This document shows, piece by piece, positions 1-10,160 of a DNA stretch of 64,000 bases. The position numbers and the translations under genes were made by a program. The stretch is from Notospermus geniculatus (taxonomy: Eukaryota; Nemertea; Pilidiophora; Heteronemertea; Lineidae): contig NMRB01001883.1 of assembly GCA_002633025.1 (NCBI GenBank), positions 65,421-129,420 on the forward strand, written 5' to 3'. Every line of letters starts with the position of its first letter. The stretch's first letter is position 1. Under the pieces are notes generated by a model. That model was not told the DNA's origin. It was given only the letters and a program-made list of their open reading frames with translations, and searched no databases.

Positions 1-722
1 ATAGCCCAGGATATCGAAAATAAGGGGGAACCTAGAACAAATTGCAACAGAATTTCTTTTTGCTTTATATGGTTTAGTATACCCCTCCAAACATCACATA
101 AAAAGTCCCTTCAAATCCGACCCCCCGAAGTGCCCATAATTGCTATTTATTTGAGATCCTACATTAATTCCTATTACAGTGTTTATGGACTTCTATTACA
201 AATTCAAGTGTGCATGTACTGCTAACTTTTTTCTCGTCCGTTTTAGACCCTATAAATGTACTACCAATAGATAGAAATATGGCACCTCTCAGTCTAATAG
301 GCTTGCTTTGAACATTATATGTTGTCTCTGTGCGGTAGAAATGACATATTACGTCATATTTTGCCCAAAATCAACAAATTTGCCGTTTTTACAACAAATA
401 CGAGTTCAGTGATGTTCTAATCATGCCTATCTGACTAAGAGGTGCCATATTTCTATCTATTGGTAATACATTTATAGGGTCTAAAACGGACGAGAAAAAA
501 GTTAGCAGTACATGCACACTTGAATTTGTAATAGAAGTCCATAAACATTGTAATAGGAGCTGATGTAGGATCTCAAATAAATACCAATTATGGGCACTTC
601 GGCGGGTCGGATTTGAAGGGACTTTTTATGTAATGTTTGGAGGGGTATACTACTCCATATAAAGCAAAAACAAATTCTGTTGCAATTTGTTCTAGGTCAA
701 ATCATACTTTTCCTGGACTATA
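1..722. repeat. Large foldback element (long inverted repeat), left end possibly cut by window edge
   Basis: The two arms (about 1-322 and 402-722) are reverse complements with scattered mismatches; both outer ends read as atagYccagga, and a loop of about 80 bp separates them. No ORF of note lies inside. The inner part of each arm (about 215-290 and its mirror) resembles the inner part of the foldback at 4523-5277, although the outer arms differ. No target-site duplication can be tested because the left end is at the window edge. Confidence 0.85.
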
Positions 723-744
723 AACCACGACAGGTCTGACAGAA

Positions 745-866
745 TAGGGAGGTTTCGCAAGCGCCCGGTTAGGCCCCACGACGACGTTTATCTATTGTGT
801 GGGTATACCCAAACAATAGATAAACGTCGTCGTATGGCCTAACCGGGGGCTTGCGAAACCTCCCTA
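745..866. repeat. Near-perfect hairpin MITE, 122 bp
   Basis: Arms starting tagggaggtttcgcaagc fold back on each other through a short AT-rich centre at about 800-812, with only a few mismatches. Length and structure fit a non-autonomous foldback or MITE. The terminal word ggtttcgcaa recurs in the elements at 38168-38289, 48119-48450 and 53288-53700. Confidence 0.8.
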
Positions 867-989
867 ATGTCAAGGTCCGCCGACGCCGCCATGATGGACA
901 TGATGGATAAGCGTCTGAGAGGTCGCCACCATCGTTCCTCGTGGCAATGTTGAACTCTTAGTACGAGTTTAACTCGTCAGACCCACTAA

Positions 990-1127
990 AGCAAGGTTCA
1001 TTGGCACACGGATCCGATCCGCCTCCAGTCCGTTTGCCCCTTTCCGGATACGACAACGCTGAAGTCCATTTGATAGATTTTTTACGGACATGAACTGGAC
1101 CAATTCCGTGTGCCAATGAACCTTGCT
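990..1127. mobile_element. 138-bp MITE with TWA target duplication (PIF/Harbinger-like)
   Basis: Terminal inverted repeats begin AGCAAGGTTCATTGGCACAC. The flanks are TAA (987-989) and TTA (1128-1130). The paralogous sequence at 17708-17777 has the empty site, with a single TAA, so the insertion boundaries are read directly. A 3-bp TWA duplication is typical of PIF/Harbinger elements. There is no coding capacity. One target base has changed since insertion. Confidence 0.75.
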
Positions 1128-1195
1128 TTAAGCATCTCGTCAATATTCACGGACAAGTTGCGGTGACAAGAATTGTTGTAGACCAGCTGGTGACA

Positions 1196-1287
1196 ACGGG
1201 TGATTTCAAAGTTGGCTTTGACACCGGTTTTACAATGCATTAAAGCATTGTAAAACCGGTCTTAAAACCAAATTTGGAATCACCCAA
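1196..1287. repeat. Short foldback hairpin, about 92 bp
   Basis: The sequence gggtgattyca at both ends and a perfect central stem (gcattgtaaaaccggt and its complement, around 1229-1259) make a hairpin with a five-base loop. It is non-coding. The 500 bp that follow (1288-1784) contain only a weak, short similarity to the receptor 3' relic at 1287-1350 and otherwise nothing I can assign. Confidence 0.65.
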
Positions 1288-1784
1288 TGAAGGCTGCTGC
1301 GATGCACATGAATTTTGTGAATGAAAAAATGAAACAGGCTTTATACCATCCTGAGAATCTCAGGTCATTTACGGTCGTACCCTCCCTCAATGCCTTGAGG
1401 ACATCCACCCCGTTTCGGTGGGGAAGAGGGACATTCCCTCGTTTGTACTCGCCAATTGGTAATTCACAAATAAACCATGCAAAGCAGTGGGGGAATGCCG
1501 CATGATGTAATAGACAAATATCGCGCCTAGTGCTACAACGTCTGCACATACATGTAGAACCGGAGTTACGAGTTACCGGATACCAGGCTCATAGCATTGT
1601 GTCTCATTCCATAATTTATGCACGCTGTTGAATGGCAGCTGCCCCAAACACATGAACTGGATCATACCTTCGCGTTCTGATCCCATTGGTACGTCGTTAT
1701 CTAGATAATCCGTGAGAATCGTGTTGGCGCGAAGTTAATTGAGGAACAATCAGAAACTCAGCGAGTTTGTCATCAGCGAATTGA

Positions 1785-2068
1785 GTAGACTGGTACCCGG
1801 TTCCTACATAGCTCCGACGGAGAAAGGGACCGGTATTGGGCGGTCATACCTGGCAGAAAGCTGCCATAATATGATCATGACGTCACAGAGGATTCCCCTT
1901 ATTAGAACTGAGAAATAGCTTACTTACCTCACATCCCAAAATAGCTAACCAATCAACTGCGACGTTACAGATTCAAATTCAAAAAGAGCTAGCCAAACAA
2001 CTACGTCGTTACATCAGGCAATACCGGTCCCTTATCCTTGAGCTATGTTGGGACCGGGAACCAGTCTA
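1785..2068. repeat. Foldback element, 284 bp
   Basis: Terminal inverted repeats of about 50 bp start tagactggtWcccggt and end with the complement. The right half is also present in the G5 unit at 18113-18275, while the left half is missing there, so the two receptor units share this flank by duplication followed by loss of one arm. Confidence 0.7.
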
Positions 2069-2261
2069 CGAATCTAGATATTTTCACATCTGCCATTTTG
2101 GGATATGACCAAGACGAGATAGAAGCTTCACTGTGATTGGCTGGATTCGGCGGAGTTCAGTAGTCCGCTGCTTCCCCAACGAAATGGCATGGATGTCGCC
2201 AGGGTCTGAACCAAGCGCGAGTTGGGGAGCCGGTTGTGAAAGACCCTGGGTGCGAGGATGG

Positions 2262-2360
2262 CTTTATACCAGTTGCACACGAATTACCGGATTATTTGGA
2301 ACAGGTTTCGATTCAGATGTTTGGTCGTTTTTCACACGTCTTTCGCTGACTTATACATGT
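2262..2360 (-). pseudogene. Relic of receptor 3' coding region (G1 unit)
   Basis: This stretch aligns with the antisense of the receptor TM5-TM6 loop region (compare 2840-2910): the words ggtttcgattca and gtctttcgctgac occur in the same order. It has many substitutions and indels and no open frame. A nearly identical relic precedes G5 at 18468-18560. Confidence 0.5.
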
Positions 2361-2585
2361 AGCACCAAAAGAAAGAGTCACCTCCAACCTTCAATGGGCG
2401 TTCTGATATTCGTACTATTCTCGAGAACGTCGTTGAAAGTCTGTAACACGTGATCCACGTTGAATTCTCCACAGCATCTCTGCATCTCACAATTTACATG
2501 TATGCTGAGGAAAGTCGTGGCAGAACCGATTTGATTATTCATCATTAGTGGTTCAGGCAAATCTTGAAACGGAAGAAGTCAGGGT

Positions 2586-3620
2586 TCATTGTTTTACAGA
2601 GCAGGAGAAAATGAATTTGACATTTTGGCGGAATTTCTTTACTGACAATATGTAAAGGTAAGTATTGAATGCATAATTACACGACTCAATAACGTCTGCA
2701 CCTGTGACGGTCAGTCTCTGTAATGCCGTTTCTAAAGGCGACCTGTGGCCTGTTGGTGATGCATAAATATTCCAAAAGGTTGCTGTGATGCAAGCTGGAC
2801 TTTTGAAAAGGAAAAAAGTGAAGCAAACAACAAGTAGCATGCGAATTATTTGTTTACTTGCGGCAGGTTTCGATTCATTCGTCAGGTCTTCTCGACGTCT
2901 TTCGCTCACTTTCAGAACAACAAGAATGCCGATGTTGCTTATGAATATCATCGTAAGTGGCATATAAACTCCTAATATGAAGTAAAGTTGGTCATGAACA
3001 TTCGCCAGATGTCCGCTGAAGTGAAAAGGACAAAGATATCCAATGAATGCATCCCGTTTCTCTCGTTGTAAGTGCAATGGCAGGAGCAAGATTGCAAGAG
3101 TGACGAACAGACCAATCAGAAGGCGTTTGGCTCGGCCGATGCTGCCCCACCCTCGAGCTTTTAATGGGAACAGCATCGCCAACAGACGTCCCAGGGACAT
3201 AGTTTGCAGAATGATTGTGGAAACCAGTCCAGAATAGTAGTACCAAAACGAATAAATATTGCAAAGCCATTTCTGATTCGACATCGCACGGACTTTCTCA
3301 ATTTCGATTGAAATTATGGCCCTCTGAAGAACATACATGATTAAGTACATCGAATCCGAGACTGCCATTCCTTTCATGTAAATACACGTTGAGCTGTCCC
3401 TGTAGACGGGAAGGGATAAAACAATAAATGACATGATATTGCCAAACACTCCTATCAAGGCTATGACGGGTTGGAAGTATGCCTCGATGACTTCACTGAT
3501 CTGATAGATACGTGCAATGTCAGGGTTGACACTGAGTTTAACGTCGTCCTGCTGGCGATCTGTGAGATTGTCATCATGAAAATGATTTGAAGCACTATTG
3601 GAGTGAAAATACACCGACAT
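2586..3620 (-). CDS. Class A GPCR-like receptor, copy G1 (344 aa), altered N-terminus
   Basis: Predicted plasma-membrane seven-helix receptor; ligand unknown. TM1 (about residues 50-72) carries GN (N1.50), TM2 has MAVSD (D2.50), TM3 is preceded by KWLC, and ECL2 has GYLCPF, giving the usual disulfide pair. At the end of TM3 the DRY triplet is GRL, TM6 has FKSP where CWxP is expected, and TM7 ends NTYLY in place of NPxxY. The closest general type by eye is the peptide/FMRFamide-receptor-like group, but this is not certain. Compared with other copies, one base is missing near 3539-3540. The ATG pair used by G2 and G6 is therefore out of frame here, and the frame is entered from an upstream ATG at 3620. 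A TCA-to-TGA change also removes about 12 C-terminal residues. N-glycosylation site NLT near the N-terminus. Whether the protein is made is open. Confidence 0.85.
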   Translation of the reverse strand: MSVYFHSNSASNHFHDDNLTDRQQDDVKLSVNPDIARIYQISEVIEAYFQPVIALIGVFGNIMSFIVLSLPVYRDSSTCIYMKGMAVSDSMYLIMYVLQRAIISIEIEKVRAMSNQKWLCNIYSFWYYYSGLVSTIILQTMSLGRLLAMLFPLKARGWGSIGRAKRLLIGLFVTLAILLLPLHLQREKRDAFIGYLCPFHFSGHLANVHDQLYFILGVYMPLTMIFISNIGILVVLKVSERRREDLTNESKPAASKQIIRMLLVVCFTFFLFKSPACITATFWNIYASPTGHRSPLETALQRLTVTGADVIESCNYAFNTYLYILSVKKFRQNVKFIFSCSVKQ

Positions 3621-3639
3621 TGAGTGTTTTAACTTACGA

Positions 3640-4190
3640 TAGAGCGAAGCCGTCAGGATATGCTTTTCAAAATACGAAAGGAGTCTGCCCGAGGTGCCAC
3701 TCTCGTTGTTATCGTCGCTGTCCGATAAGCTGCATCTTTAACAATAACATATACTTTACTAGGGAAGACCTGTTTGTGCGAGAAAAGACTACAGAGCTGC
3801 ACATGGACCTCGCCGTTGCAAACTGCTTCATCATCAACCCTCGAAAACGATGTAGCTTCGGTAGTCGTTAAACGAACTGATCTTCTCCTGTGTGAAGCAC
3901 GCTGAACTTTCATGGGCGCTGTGCAGTTCAAAGCATCAAAAACGCCTCTCACTGTTAGTCGTCGAGAAGCGTCATATGGACTCTCTAAAATACTGATATA
4001 GGCCTACATTAGTATATTCCGATGTTTAGCGACATAATTGTGTAACCCGAGTTCTATTATCAGGTTCGTTGGCTTTTTGCTAGCTGAGAGAGAACCATGT
4101 ATAATGCAAGGTGAGGAGATTGATGTCATGATACCGAAGCTCTATTTCTACAGAATAGTATTTGAATTTGAATGAACCAATTAATGTTGA
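3640..4190 (-). promoter_or_regulatory. Conserved 5' flanking block of receptor G1
   Basis: About 550 bp upstream of the receptor start are conserved in six of seven units (G1-G6). Read on the minus strand, the block ends with GTAAGTT just upstream of the coding region (+ strand aacttac), a consensus-like 5' splice donor, so it may hold a promoter and a 5' untranslated exon. Short minus-strand ORFs inside it do not stay in one frame between units, so I do not call them genes. No clear TATA box was seen. Confidence 0.45.
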
Positions 4191-4522
4191 GTGCATAATT
4201 ACATGCCTCAATGTCGGCTGCTAACCCCGTCCGTAACACATCTTGGCTCTGTTCAGGATAAATACCGCCGAACAACTGCCACCGCTATCTCTGCCGCTCA
4301 AAAGATAAAAAAAACTCTATGTCTGTCTTGGGTCCTGGAGTGCAGCCGCACGGATTTAATCCAATCTCCAGTCACAGGATCTATCGGACAATCTGCTTAC
4401 CACGTGCTCTGTATGGCTGTGAGCTTTGGTCTGATCTGTCAACCCAGGACATAATGATTCTCGAAAGGGCTCATAGGTTCTGTTTAAAACGTATCCAAGG
4501 TTTTGGCCGATTAACCAATATA

Positions 4523-5277
4523 GTCAGCCAGCCAATACCCCAAAAGACCTCTAATAAAAGTGTTGATGGCATCGGATGTTAAAGTTGTTCCAATGCATGG
4601 GTACGTAAGGTCATGGGATGAACTTTCAGAATCACCCGTTGGCCAAGGCGATTTTGACCTCTAAAGGTCAAATTTCAATGTCAGGTAAAATAACTGACTT
4701 TATCATTGGACCCAAGAACTGAGCTTTGTACAGGAGAATGGGACCCGATGTACAGCTAACTTTTGAACGGGTGGATTTACACCCCATAAATGTATTACCA
4801 ACAGATAGAAACATGGTGGCTCTTAATCAAATAAGTATGTTTTTAATTGTTTTCGGTTGTTATGTAATAAGAAATGACGTTGTTTTCTAAATTAACATAA
4901 AATGGGTCAAAGTACTTAAAACCGCCGTTCCCAGTTACGTAACAGGTTAAAAACTACAAAAACATGCTCATGTGATTAAGAGGCACCATGTTTCTATCTG
5001 TTGGTAATACATTTATGGGGTGTAAATCCAACCGTTTAAAGGTTAGCTGTACATCGGGTCCCATTCTCCTGTACAAAGCTCAGTTCCCGAGTCCAATGAT
5101 AAAGTCAGTTAATTGGCCTCTGACCTTGAAATTTGACCTTCAAAGGTCAAAATGACCTTGGCCAACGGGTGATTCTGAAAGACAATTTCATAGTCATACT
5201 TAACTACCCATTGGAACAACTTTAACATCCAATGCCATCAAAAGTTATATTAGAGGTTTTGGCTGGCTGACTAATAC
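4523..5277. repeat. Foldback element inserted in the LINE relic
   Basis: Arms mirror each other: the outer stretch tagtcagccagccaa / ttggctggctgact, then gatggcatYggatgttaaag and its complement, then an inner block with aggtca half-sites. The core around 4785-4830 and its mirror resembles the inner arms of the foldback at 1-722. LINE sequence GFG-LTN appears on both sides, so about 22 bp of host sequence may be duplicated, with mismatches. Confidence 0.75.
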
Positions 5278-5603
5278 ATGTACTGCAGTTGTGCTGTCTA
5301 TGATTGGGGATCATAGCATGAGCGGTCACTTGGACAAGCATTGTCTGCGCTTCTTCAAACAGATCATGGACATGAGTACGGACTCATTACCTAGAAAGGT
5401 ATTCACCTTTAGATACGAGTCCATGATCTCGAGATCTGAGCATTCTGAAAAATGTTTGGGATATATCCCTCACTTATCGAAAGTGTTAGAGAAGACTTAG
5501 TATGGACTTACTTGTTATCTAGACCAATTCATTGGAACTGCTTCGATAACTTTACCACCCGGTAAAACATTGAAACAAGTGATAAACGAAAACGTTCTAT
5601 TAA

Positions 5604-5757
5604 AGGGCCTCTAGAGGCAGCTCGCCATTAGGCTACTATCAGTACCGGTTCTTCAACTAGGCGGCGCCACTTTAACGTTAATCACCAGTACGAGGTATTG
5701 AACATGGGTTTTCCCCGGGGTTTTCCCCAGCCATGCTGGGCTGCCTCTAGAGTCCCT
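5604..5757. mobile_element. 154-bp MITE, TTAA target duplication (copy 1)
   Basis: The ends are AGGGCCTCTAGAGGC and its near complement (one mismatch at the right end), flanked by TTAA at 5600-5603 and 5758-5761. A second copy of identical length lies in opposite orientation at 45915-46068. TTAA targets are used by piggyBac and Kolobok transposons; the AGGG terminus fits Kolobok somewhat better, but no transposase is present here. Confidence 0.85.
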
Positions 5758-6355
5758 TTAAGGGAAAACGGTGAATTCTTAAGAGACTGTGAAACGAAAG
5801 GACTTGATAGAACTGTTAGAATTGAAAAGTCGCTTGACTACCCGTCACTATTCTGGATTGCCGCAAAATTGGACTATAAAAGGAATAAGAAATATGCCTT
5901 CCTAGCCAGACTGAATACGGCTGGCTTGTCTACTGAAAAACAATGTTCTCGTTGTCAAAAAATGTATAGAGATCCACACGTTCACTTATTTAGTGAGTGT
6001 TCCGCGTTCTCCCAAAACCGGGACGTTTTCTGGGAACGCATTGTGGATGACACACCTGTTGAGGTCAGTGCGTCCCTTTGGTCCATGGCGGACGATGACC
6101 TAGCTGAGACACTGCTTGGGAAACAAATACCTTCTGTGGATATTGTAGATAACATATCGATGCTTGGCATCACTGCCGATTGCTGGTTCATCTTGGACTA
6201 AGTGACACAAACGACGGAGAAATAGACATTCACGTAATGTGTTGATGAACTCCATCCCAGGGCAGTGGGTGTTCTCACGGTTGGTGTCGGCACGGCGCTT
6301 GTGATGCCTTGATGCATCGGAGGCGCCGTGTTGGCACCGGCTGTGAGGCCTCCCG

Positions 6356-6590
6356 NTACTTTTGGTTGCCGAACATCACCCAGCATCGTAGTATGACACC
6401 TGGATTCGGGGTTGTCTCGCCCGAGGTCACGTGACCGCCTGAAGAATGTCATGAACAGCTACACCCAACAAGTACCGCGGCGCGAGACCGCGAGATTCCA
6501 CGGGATTTCTTAATAGGACTCGTTCCTAGGCACAGATTGCGGAAGCTGGGTGATGTTCGGCAACCGAACAAGTAGGCTACACCCAGGGTA
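6356..6590. mobile_element. Foldback MITE, left end truncated next to an N
   Basis: Inner inverted repeats ggttgccgaacatcacccag and complement bound about 205 bp (6363-6567). The complete copy is at 24131-24392, where an outer arm ending ccctgggtgta is also present on the left. Here the left outer arm is replaced by other sequence exactly at a single N (6356), so this join may be an assembly junction. Confidence 0.7.
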
Positions 6591-6790
6591 TTGTTTTACT
6601 GAAGACGGAGATCATGGGTAATCTTTGAATATATAGGACGGCATTTACCCTTTCAGCGTAATTGGGGTAGAATAGTGCAGCAATTCAGTTCTGATTTGCT
6701 GAAGAAATCATCATGTACATTTCGAACACAATGTACATGTATGCTGTGGTCAACTCGAAGCAGATCCGGTTTGATTAATCGTCAAGTGGT

Positions 6791-7816
6791 TCAGGCAAAT
6801 CTTGACTGAACGGAAGAAGTCAGGGTTGATTGATTTTCAGAGCAGGAGAAAATGAATTTGACATTTTGTCGGAATTTCTTTACTGGCAATATGTAAAGGT
6901 AAGTATTGAATGCATAATTACACGACTCGATAACGTCTGCACCTGTGACGGTCAGTCTCTGCAGTGCAGTTTCTAAAGGCGACCTGAGGCCTGTTGGTGA
7001 TTCATAAATATTCCAGAAGGTTGCTGTGATGCAAGCTGGAGTTTTGAGAACGAAAAAAGTAAAGCAAACAACAAGTAGCATGCGAATTATTTGTTTACTT
7101 GCGGCAGGTTTCGATTCATTCGTCAGGTCTTCTCGACGTCTTTCGCTGACTTTCAGAACAACAAGAATGCCGATGTTGCTTATGAATATCATCGTAAGTG
7201 GCACATAAACGCCGAGTATGGAGTAAAGCTGGTCATGAACAATCGCCAGATGTCTGCTGAAGTGAAAAGGACAAAGCCATCCCATGAATGCATCCCGTTT
7301 CTCTCGCAGCAAGTTCAATGGCAGGAGCAAGATTGCAAGACCGACGAACAGACCAATCAGAAGGCGTTTGGCTCGGCCGACGCTGCCCCACCCTCGAGCT
7401 TTTAATGGGAACAGCATCGCTAACAGCCGGCCCAGGGACATAGTTTGCAGAATGATTGAGGAAACCAGTCCGGAATAGTAGTACCAAAACATATAATTAT
7501 TGCAAATCCACTTCAGATTCGACATGGCACGGATTTTCTCAAGTTTGATGGAAATTATGGCCCTCTGAAGGACATACATGATTAGATACATGGAATCCGA
7601 GACTGCCATTCCTTTCATGAAAATGCACGTTGAGCTGTCCCTGTAAACGGGAAGGGATAAAACAAGGAAGGAGATGATGTTCCCAAACACCCCCATCAAA
7701 GCTATGACGGGTTGGAAGTATGCCTCGATAACTTTACTGATCTGATAGATACGGGCAACATCAGGGTTGACACTGAGTTTCAACGTCGTGCTGGTGTTCA
7801 GTGAGGTTGCCATCAT
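6791..7816 (-). CDS. Class A GPCR-like receptor, copy G2 (341 aa)
   Basis: Start chosen at the first ATG of an ATG-ATG pair (7811-7816); the open frame extends a few codons further only from a GTG. The short extracellular N-terminus has the glycosylation site NTS. Helix landmarks: GN in TM1, MAVSD in TM2, C before TM3 and in ECL2 (GWLCPF), GRL after TM3, LKTP in TM6, NTYLY in TM7. The C-terminal tail ends SRFA. The 3' flank (from about 6363) is shared with G7 and partly with G6. The coding block around TM2-TM3 (IKLEKIRAMSN, KWICNNYMFW) is shared with G5. Confidence 0.9.
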   Translation of the reverse strand: MMATSLNTSTTLKLSVNPDVARIYQISKVIEAYFQPVIALMGVFGNIISFLVLSLPVYRDSSTCIFMKGMAVSDSMYLIMYVLQRAIISIKLEKIRAMSNLKWICNNYMFWYYYSGLVSSIILQTMSLGRLLAMLFPLKARGWGSVGRAKRLLIGLFVGLAILLLPLNLLREKRDAFMGWLCPFHFSRHLAIVHDQLYSILGVYVPLTMIFISNIGILVVLKVSERRREDLTNESKPAASKQIIRMLLVVCFTFFVLKTPACITATFWNIYESPTGLRSPLETALQRLTVTGADVIESCNYAFNTYLYILPVKKFRQNVKFIFSCSENQSTLTSSVQSRFA

Positions 7817-7854
7817 GAAAATGATTTGAAGCACTATTGGAGTGAAAATACACC

Positions 7855-8377
7855 GTTAACTTACGATACAGCGAAGCCGTCAGGATATGCTTTTCAAAAT
7901 ACGAAATGAGTCTGCCCGAGGTGTCACTCTCGTTGTTATCGTCGCTGTCCGATAAGCTGCATCTTTAACATATACTTTACTGGGGAAGACCTGATTGTGC
8001 GAGAAAAGACTACAGAGCTTCACATCCACATCGACCTGATCGCCAGTACAAACTGCGTCATCATCAACCTAACCTCGAAAGAGATGTAACGAACTGATCT
8101 TCTCCCGTGAGAGGCACGCTGAACTTTCATGGGCGCTGTGAAGTTCAAAGCATCAACGCCGAGAAGCGTCATATGGACTCTCTGAAATACTGATATAGGC
8201 CTACATTTATATATTCCCATGTTTAGCGACATATGATAATATGTGACCCGAGTTCGATTATCAGGTTCGTCGGCTTTTTGCTAACTGAGAGAGAACAATG
8301 TGTAATGCTAGATAAGGTCTATTTCTACAGAATGGTATTTGAATTTGAGTGAACCAGTTATGTTGAGTGCATAATTA
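7855..8377 (-). promoter_or_regulatory. Conserved 5' flanking block of receptor G2
   Basis: Same block as upstream of G1, with the minus-strand GTAAGTT about 45 bp upstream of the start. It ends at the CATG target of the large foldback that begins at 8382. The upstream ATG present in G1 and G6 is deleted here. Confidence 0.4.
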
Positions 8378-8381
8378 CATG

Positions 8382-9504
8382 TACACCCCTCAGCATTAAT
8401 TTATCTACACCTCATTTTTTTGAATATCTTGGGAACAAACTGACCAAATTTGATCGGGTTTGTGTTATATGAAATTTCCATGCCTTGGTCAAATAATTCC
8501 AGCGGTTTTGACTGATTGCTTTCACGACAACATTATGTAATCAGCTGTCAAAAAATGGCTGTAAAAGTCAACTTTTTTATTCTCAACTGAATTTTTTTTA
8601 AAACCTCGGGGAGATAAAGATAACCATTTGTTAAACACTATTGTGGAAGTTCTTGGTAAATTTATTCAGCACTTTTGATGTTATGGACATTTTTCAATGG
8701 CTTCCAAAGGCCAAATTCATGACACTAAGTTTGACTTGTGCCATGGTCCCTAGTTGGTAAGCACCCAATCGCAAGGCTTGTTTTTTAAAGTCCTTATTCA
8801 TAGTCAATCGGTTAATACCTCGTCCGAGAAAATTTTGTGATCGCCCGAGTAACTTTTCCGATTCGTCCAATCTTTCATTGGTCTGGCGAGGTTGGATGTA
8901 GGCGTAACATGTGAATGACTGACCTGAGGCCTATTGGGCTTGAGGCCTATTATTGGCCTGTTGACTTGAACTCAGGTATTTCAATAGACCATTGTTCACA
9001 TAAAGAATTCAGTTTTCATTCATAAACCTACCCGTCATCTGCTCGATTTGGTCACGTAACTCAGTTATTAACATGATCCACTGGTCACATGTTACGGTTT
9101 CGTGACGAAAAAATTATTATTCATGACGTCTTGGTAGTCTGAACAGGGGCTGTGTCAACCATTGCAATCAGGTCACGGCAAAGCTTCTGGGGAAAACCCC
9201 TTTTTCTCAAAAACTGTTGTGATTTCCCGAATGGAACTTTAACAGGATTATTTCTTATGCGTGGTTTCAAAATGTATTGCAGAAACCAGAAGATTTTCAC
9301 ACAAAATAAAAAATGCTGATTTTGTAGCCTTTTTTGGACAGCTCATTACATAATGTTGGCGCAAAAGCAATCACTCAAAACCGTTGGAACAATGTGACCA
9401 AGGCATGGAAATTTCATATAACACAAACCCGATCAAATTTGGTCAATTTGTTCACAAGATATTCAAAAAAATGAGGTGTAGATAAATTAATGCGGAGGGG
9501 TGTA
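8382..9504. mobile_element. 1123-bp foldback element with CATG target duplication
   Basis: Terminal inverted repeats of about 190 bp or more begin TACACCCCTCMGCATTAAT. CATG flanks both ends (8378-8381 and 9505-9508). Paralogous intergenic copies (for example around 4193-4210 and 13128-13142) carry the uninterrupted site attacatgcctcaatg, so the boundaries are firm. The central part has no convincing ORF. The order of words in its arms resembles that of the 1033-bp element at 44820-45852. Confidence 0.85.
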
Positions 9505-9765
9505 CATGCCTCAATGCTGCCGGCTGCTAATGGGATGGTCAGCATCAGCAATGCCATATTCAATGCATGAATGGTCAGCTATGTCATGTAGGACCTGCTG
9601 ACGACTAGAGGTTGCTGCGATGCGCTTGAATTTTGAGAATGAAAAAAAATAAAGCAGGCTTTAAACAGGTTGCACACGAATTAAATGGATTATTTGCAAC
9701 AAATTTCGATTCAGATGTTTGGTCTTTATTGACGTCTTCCGAAGGTTCTTTAGGGGTTCTTTGTG
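9505..9765 (-). pseudogene. Relic of receptor 3' coding region
   Basis: Collinear with the antisense of receptor TM6-TM7 and the third intracellular loop: ggttgctgYgatgc, gagaatgaaaaaa and ggatta-ttgcaaca-atttcgattca appear in receptor order, but with frame-breaking changes throughout. Far more diverged than G1-G7 are from each other, so it is an older death in the same family. Its left end was separated by the CATG foldback. The following 390 bp (9766-10160) hold an internal foldback of the words ggttctatctgga / tccagatagaacc and the shared 3' flank. Confidence 0.6.
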
Positions 9766-10160
9766 CCTCCACCAGAGGAACCCCAGAGAACCCGAGAGGG
9801 TTCCATATAGAACCGTTCTGTCGCCAAAGAACCCATAAAGTTTCCAGATAGAACCCTTTTCTGAGGGAAAGGTTCTATCTGGAACCTCTAGTGGTTCTTA
9901 AACAACCCGATGGTTCTCCTGGTATGGCACCAAGGAACTTTTCGGCTAAGAGTGTGACTTATAATACCAAAAAGAAGTGTCACGTCCAACCTTCAATGGG
10001 CGTTGTGATATTCATATTCTCACGTGACTGAACGTCATTGAAGGCCTGTGACACGTGATCCACGTAGTATTCTTCACAGCATCTCTGCATCTCACAATGT
10101 ATGTACATGTATGCTGTGGCCAACTCGAAGCAGATCCGATTTGATTATTCGTCAAGTGAT

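Larger units (their letters stand above)
4225..6201 (+). pseudogene. Non-LTR retrotransposon relic (C-terminal part of ORF2), broken by two insertions
   Basis: Three pieces in order (about 4300-4512, 5248-5599, 5762-6201) encode the region C-terminal to the reverse transcriptase of a CR1/L1-type LINE. The first piece includes the words LPRALYGCELW and ILERAHRFCLKRIQG. The last contains a zinc-knuckle-like CxxC...H...C motif at 5944-6000 (CSRCQK ... HVHLFSEC), typical of LINE C-termini. The reading frame is interrupted by a stop (TAG at 5498-5500), a foldback element at 4523-5277 and a 154-bp TTAA element at 5604-5757. Flanking LINE codons stay in frame across the TTAA element if one target copy and the element are ignored, so that insertion is younger than the LINE. 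No RT catalytic core is present. It is dead. Confidence 0.75.
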
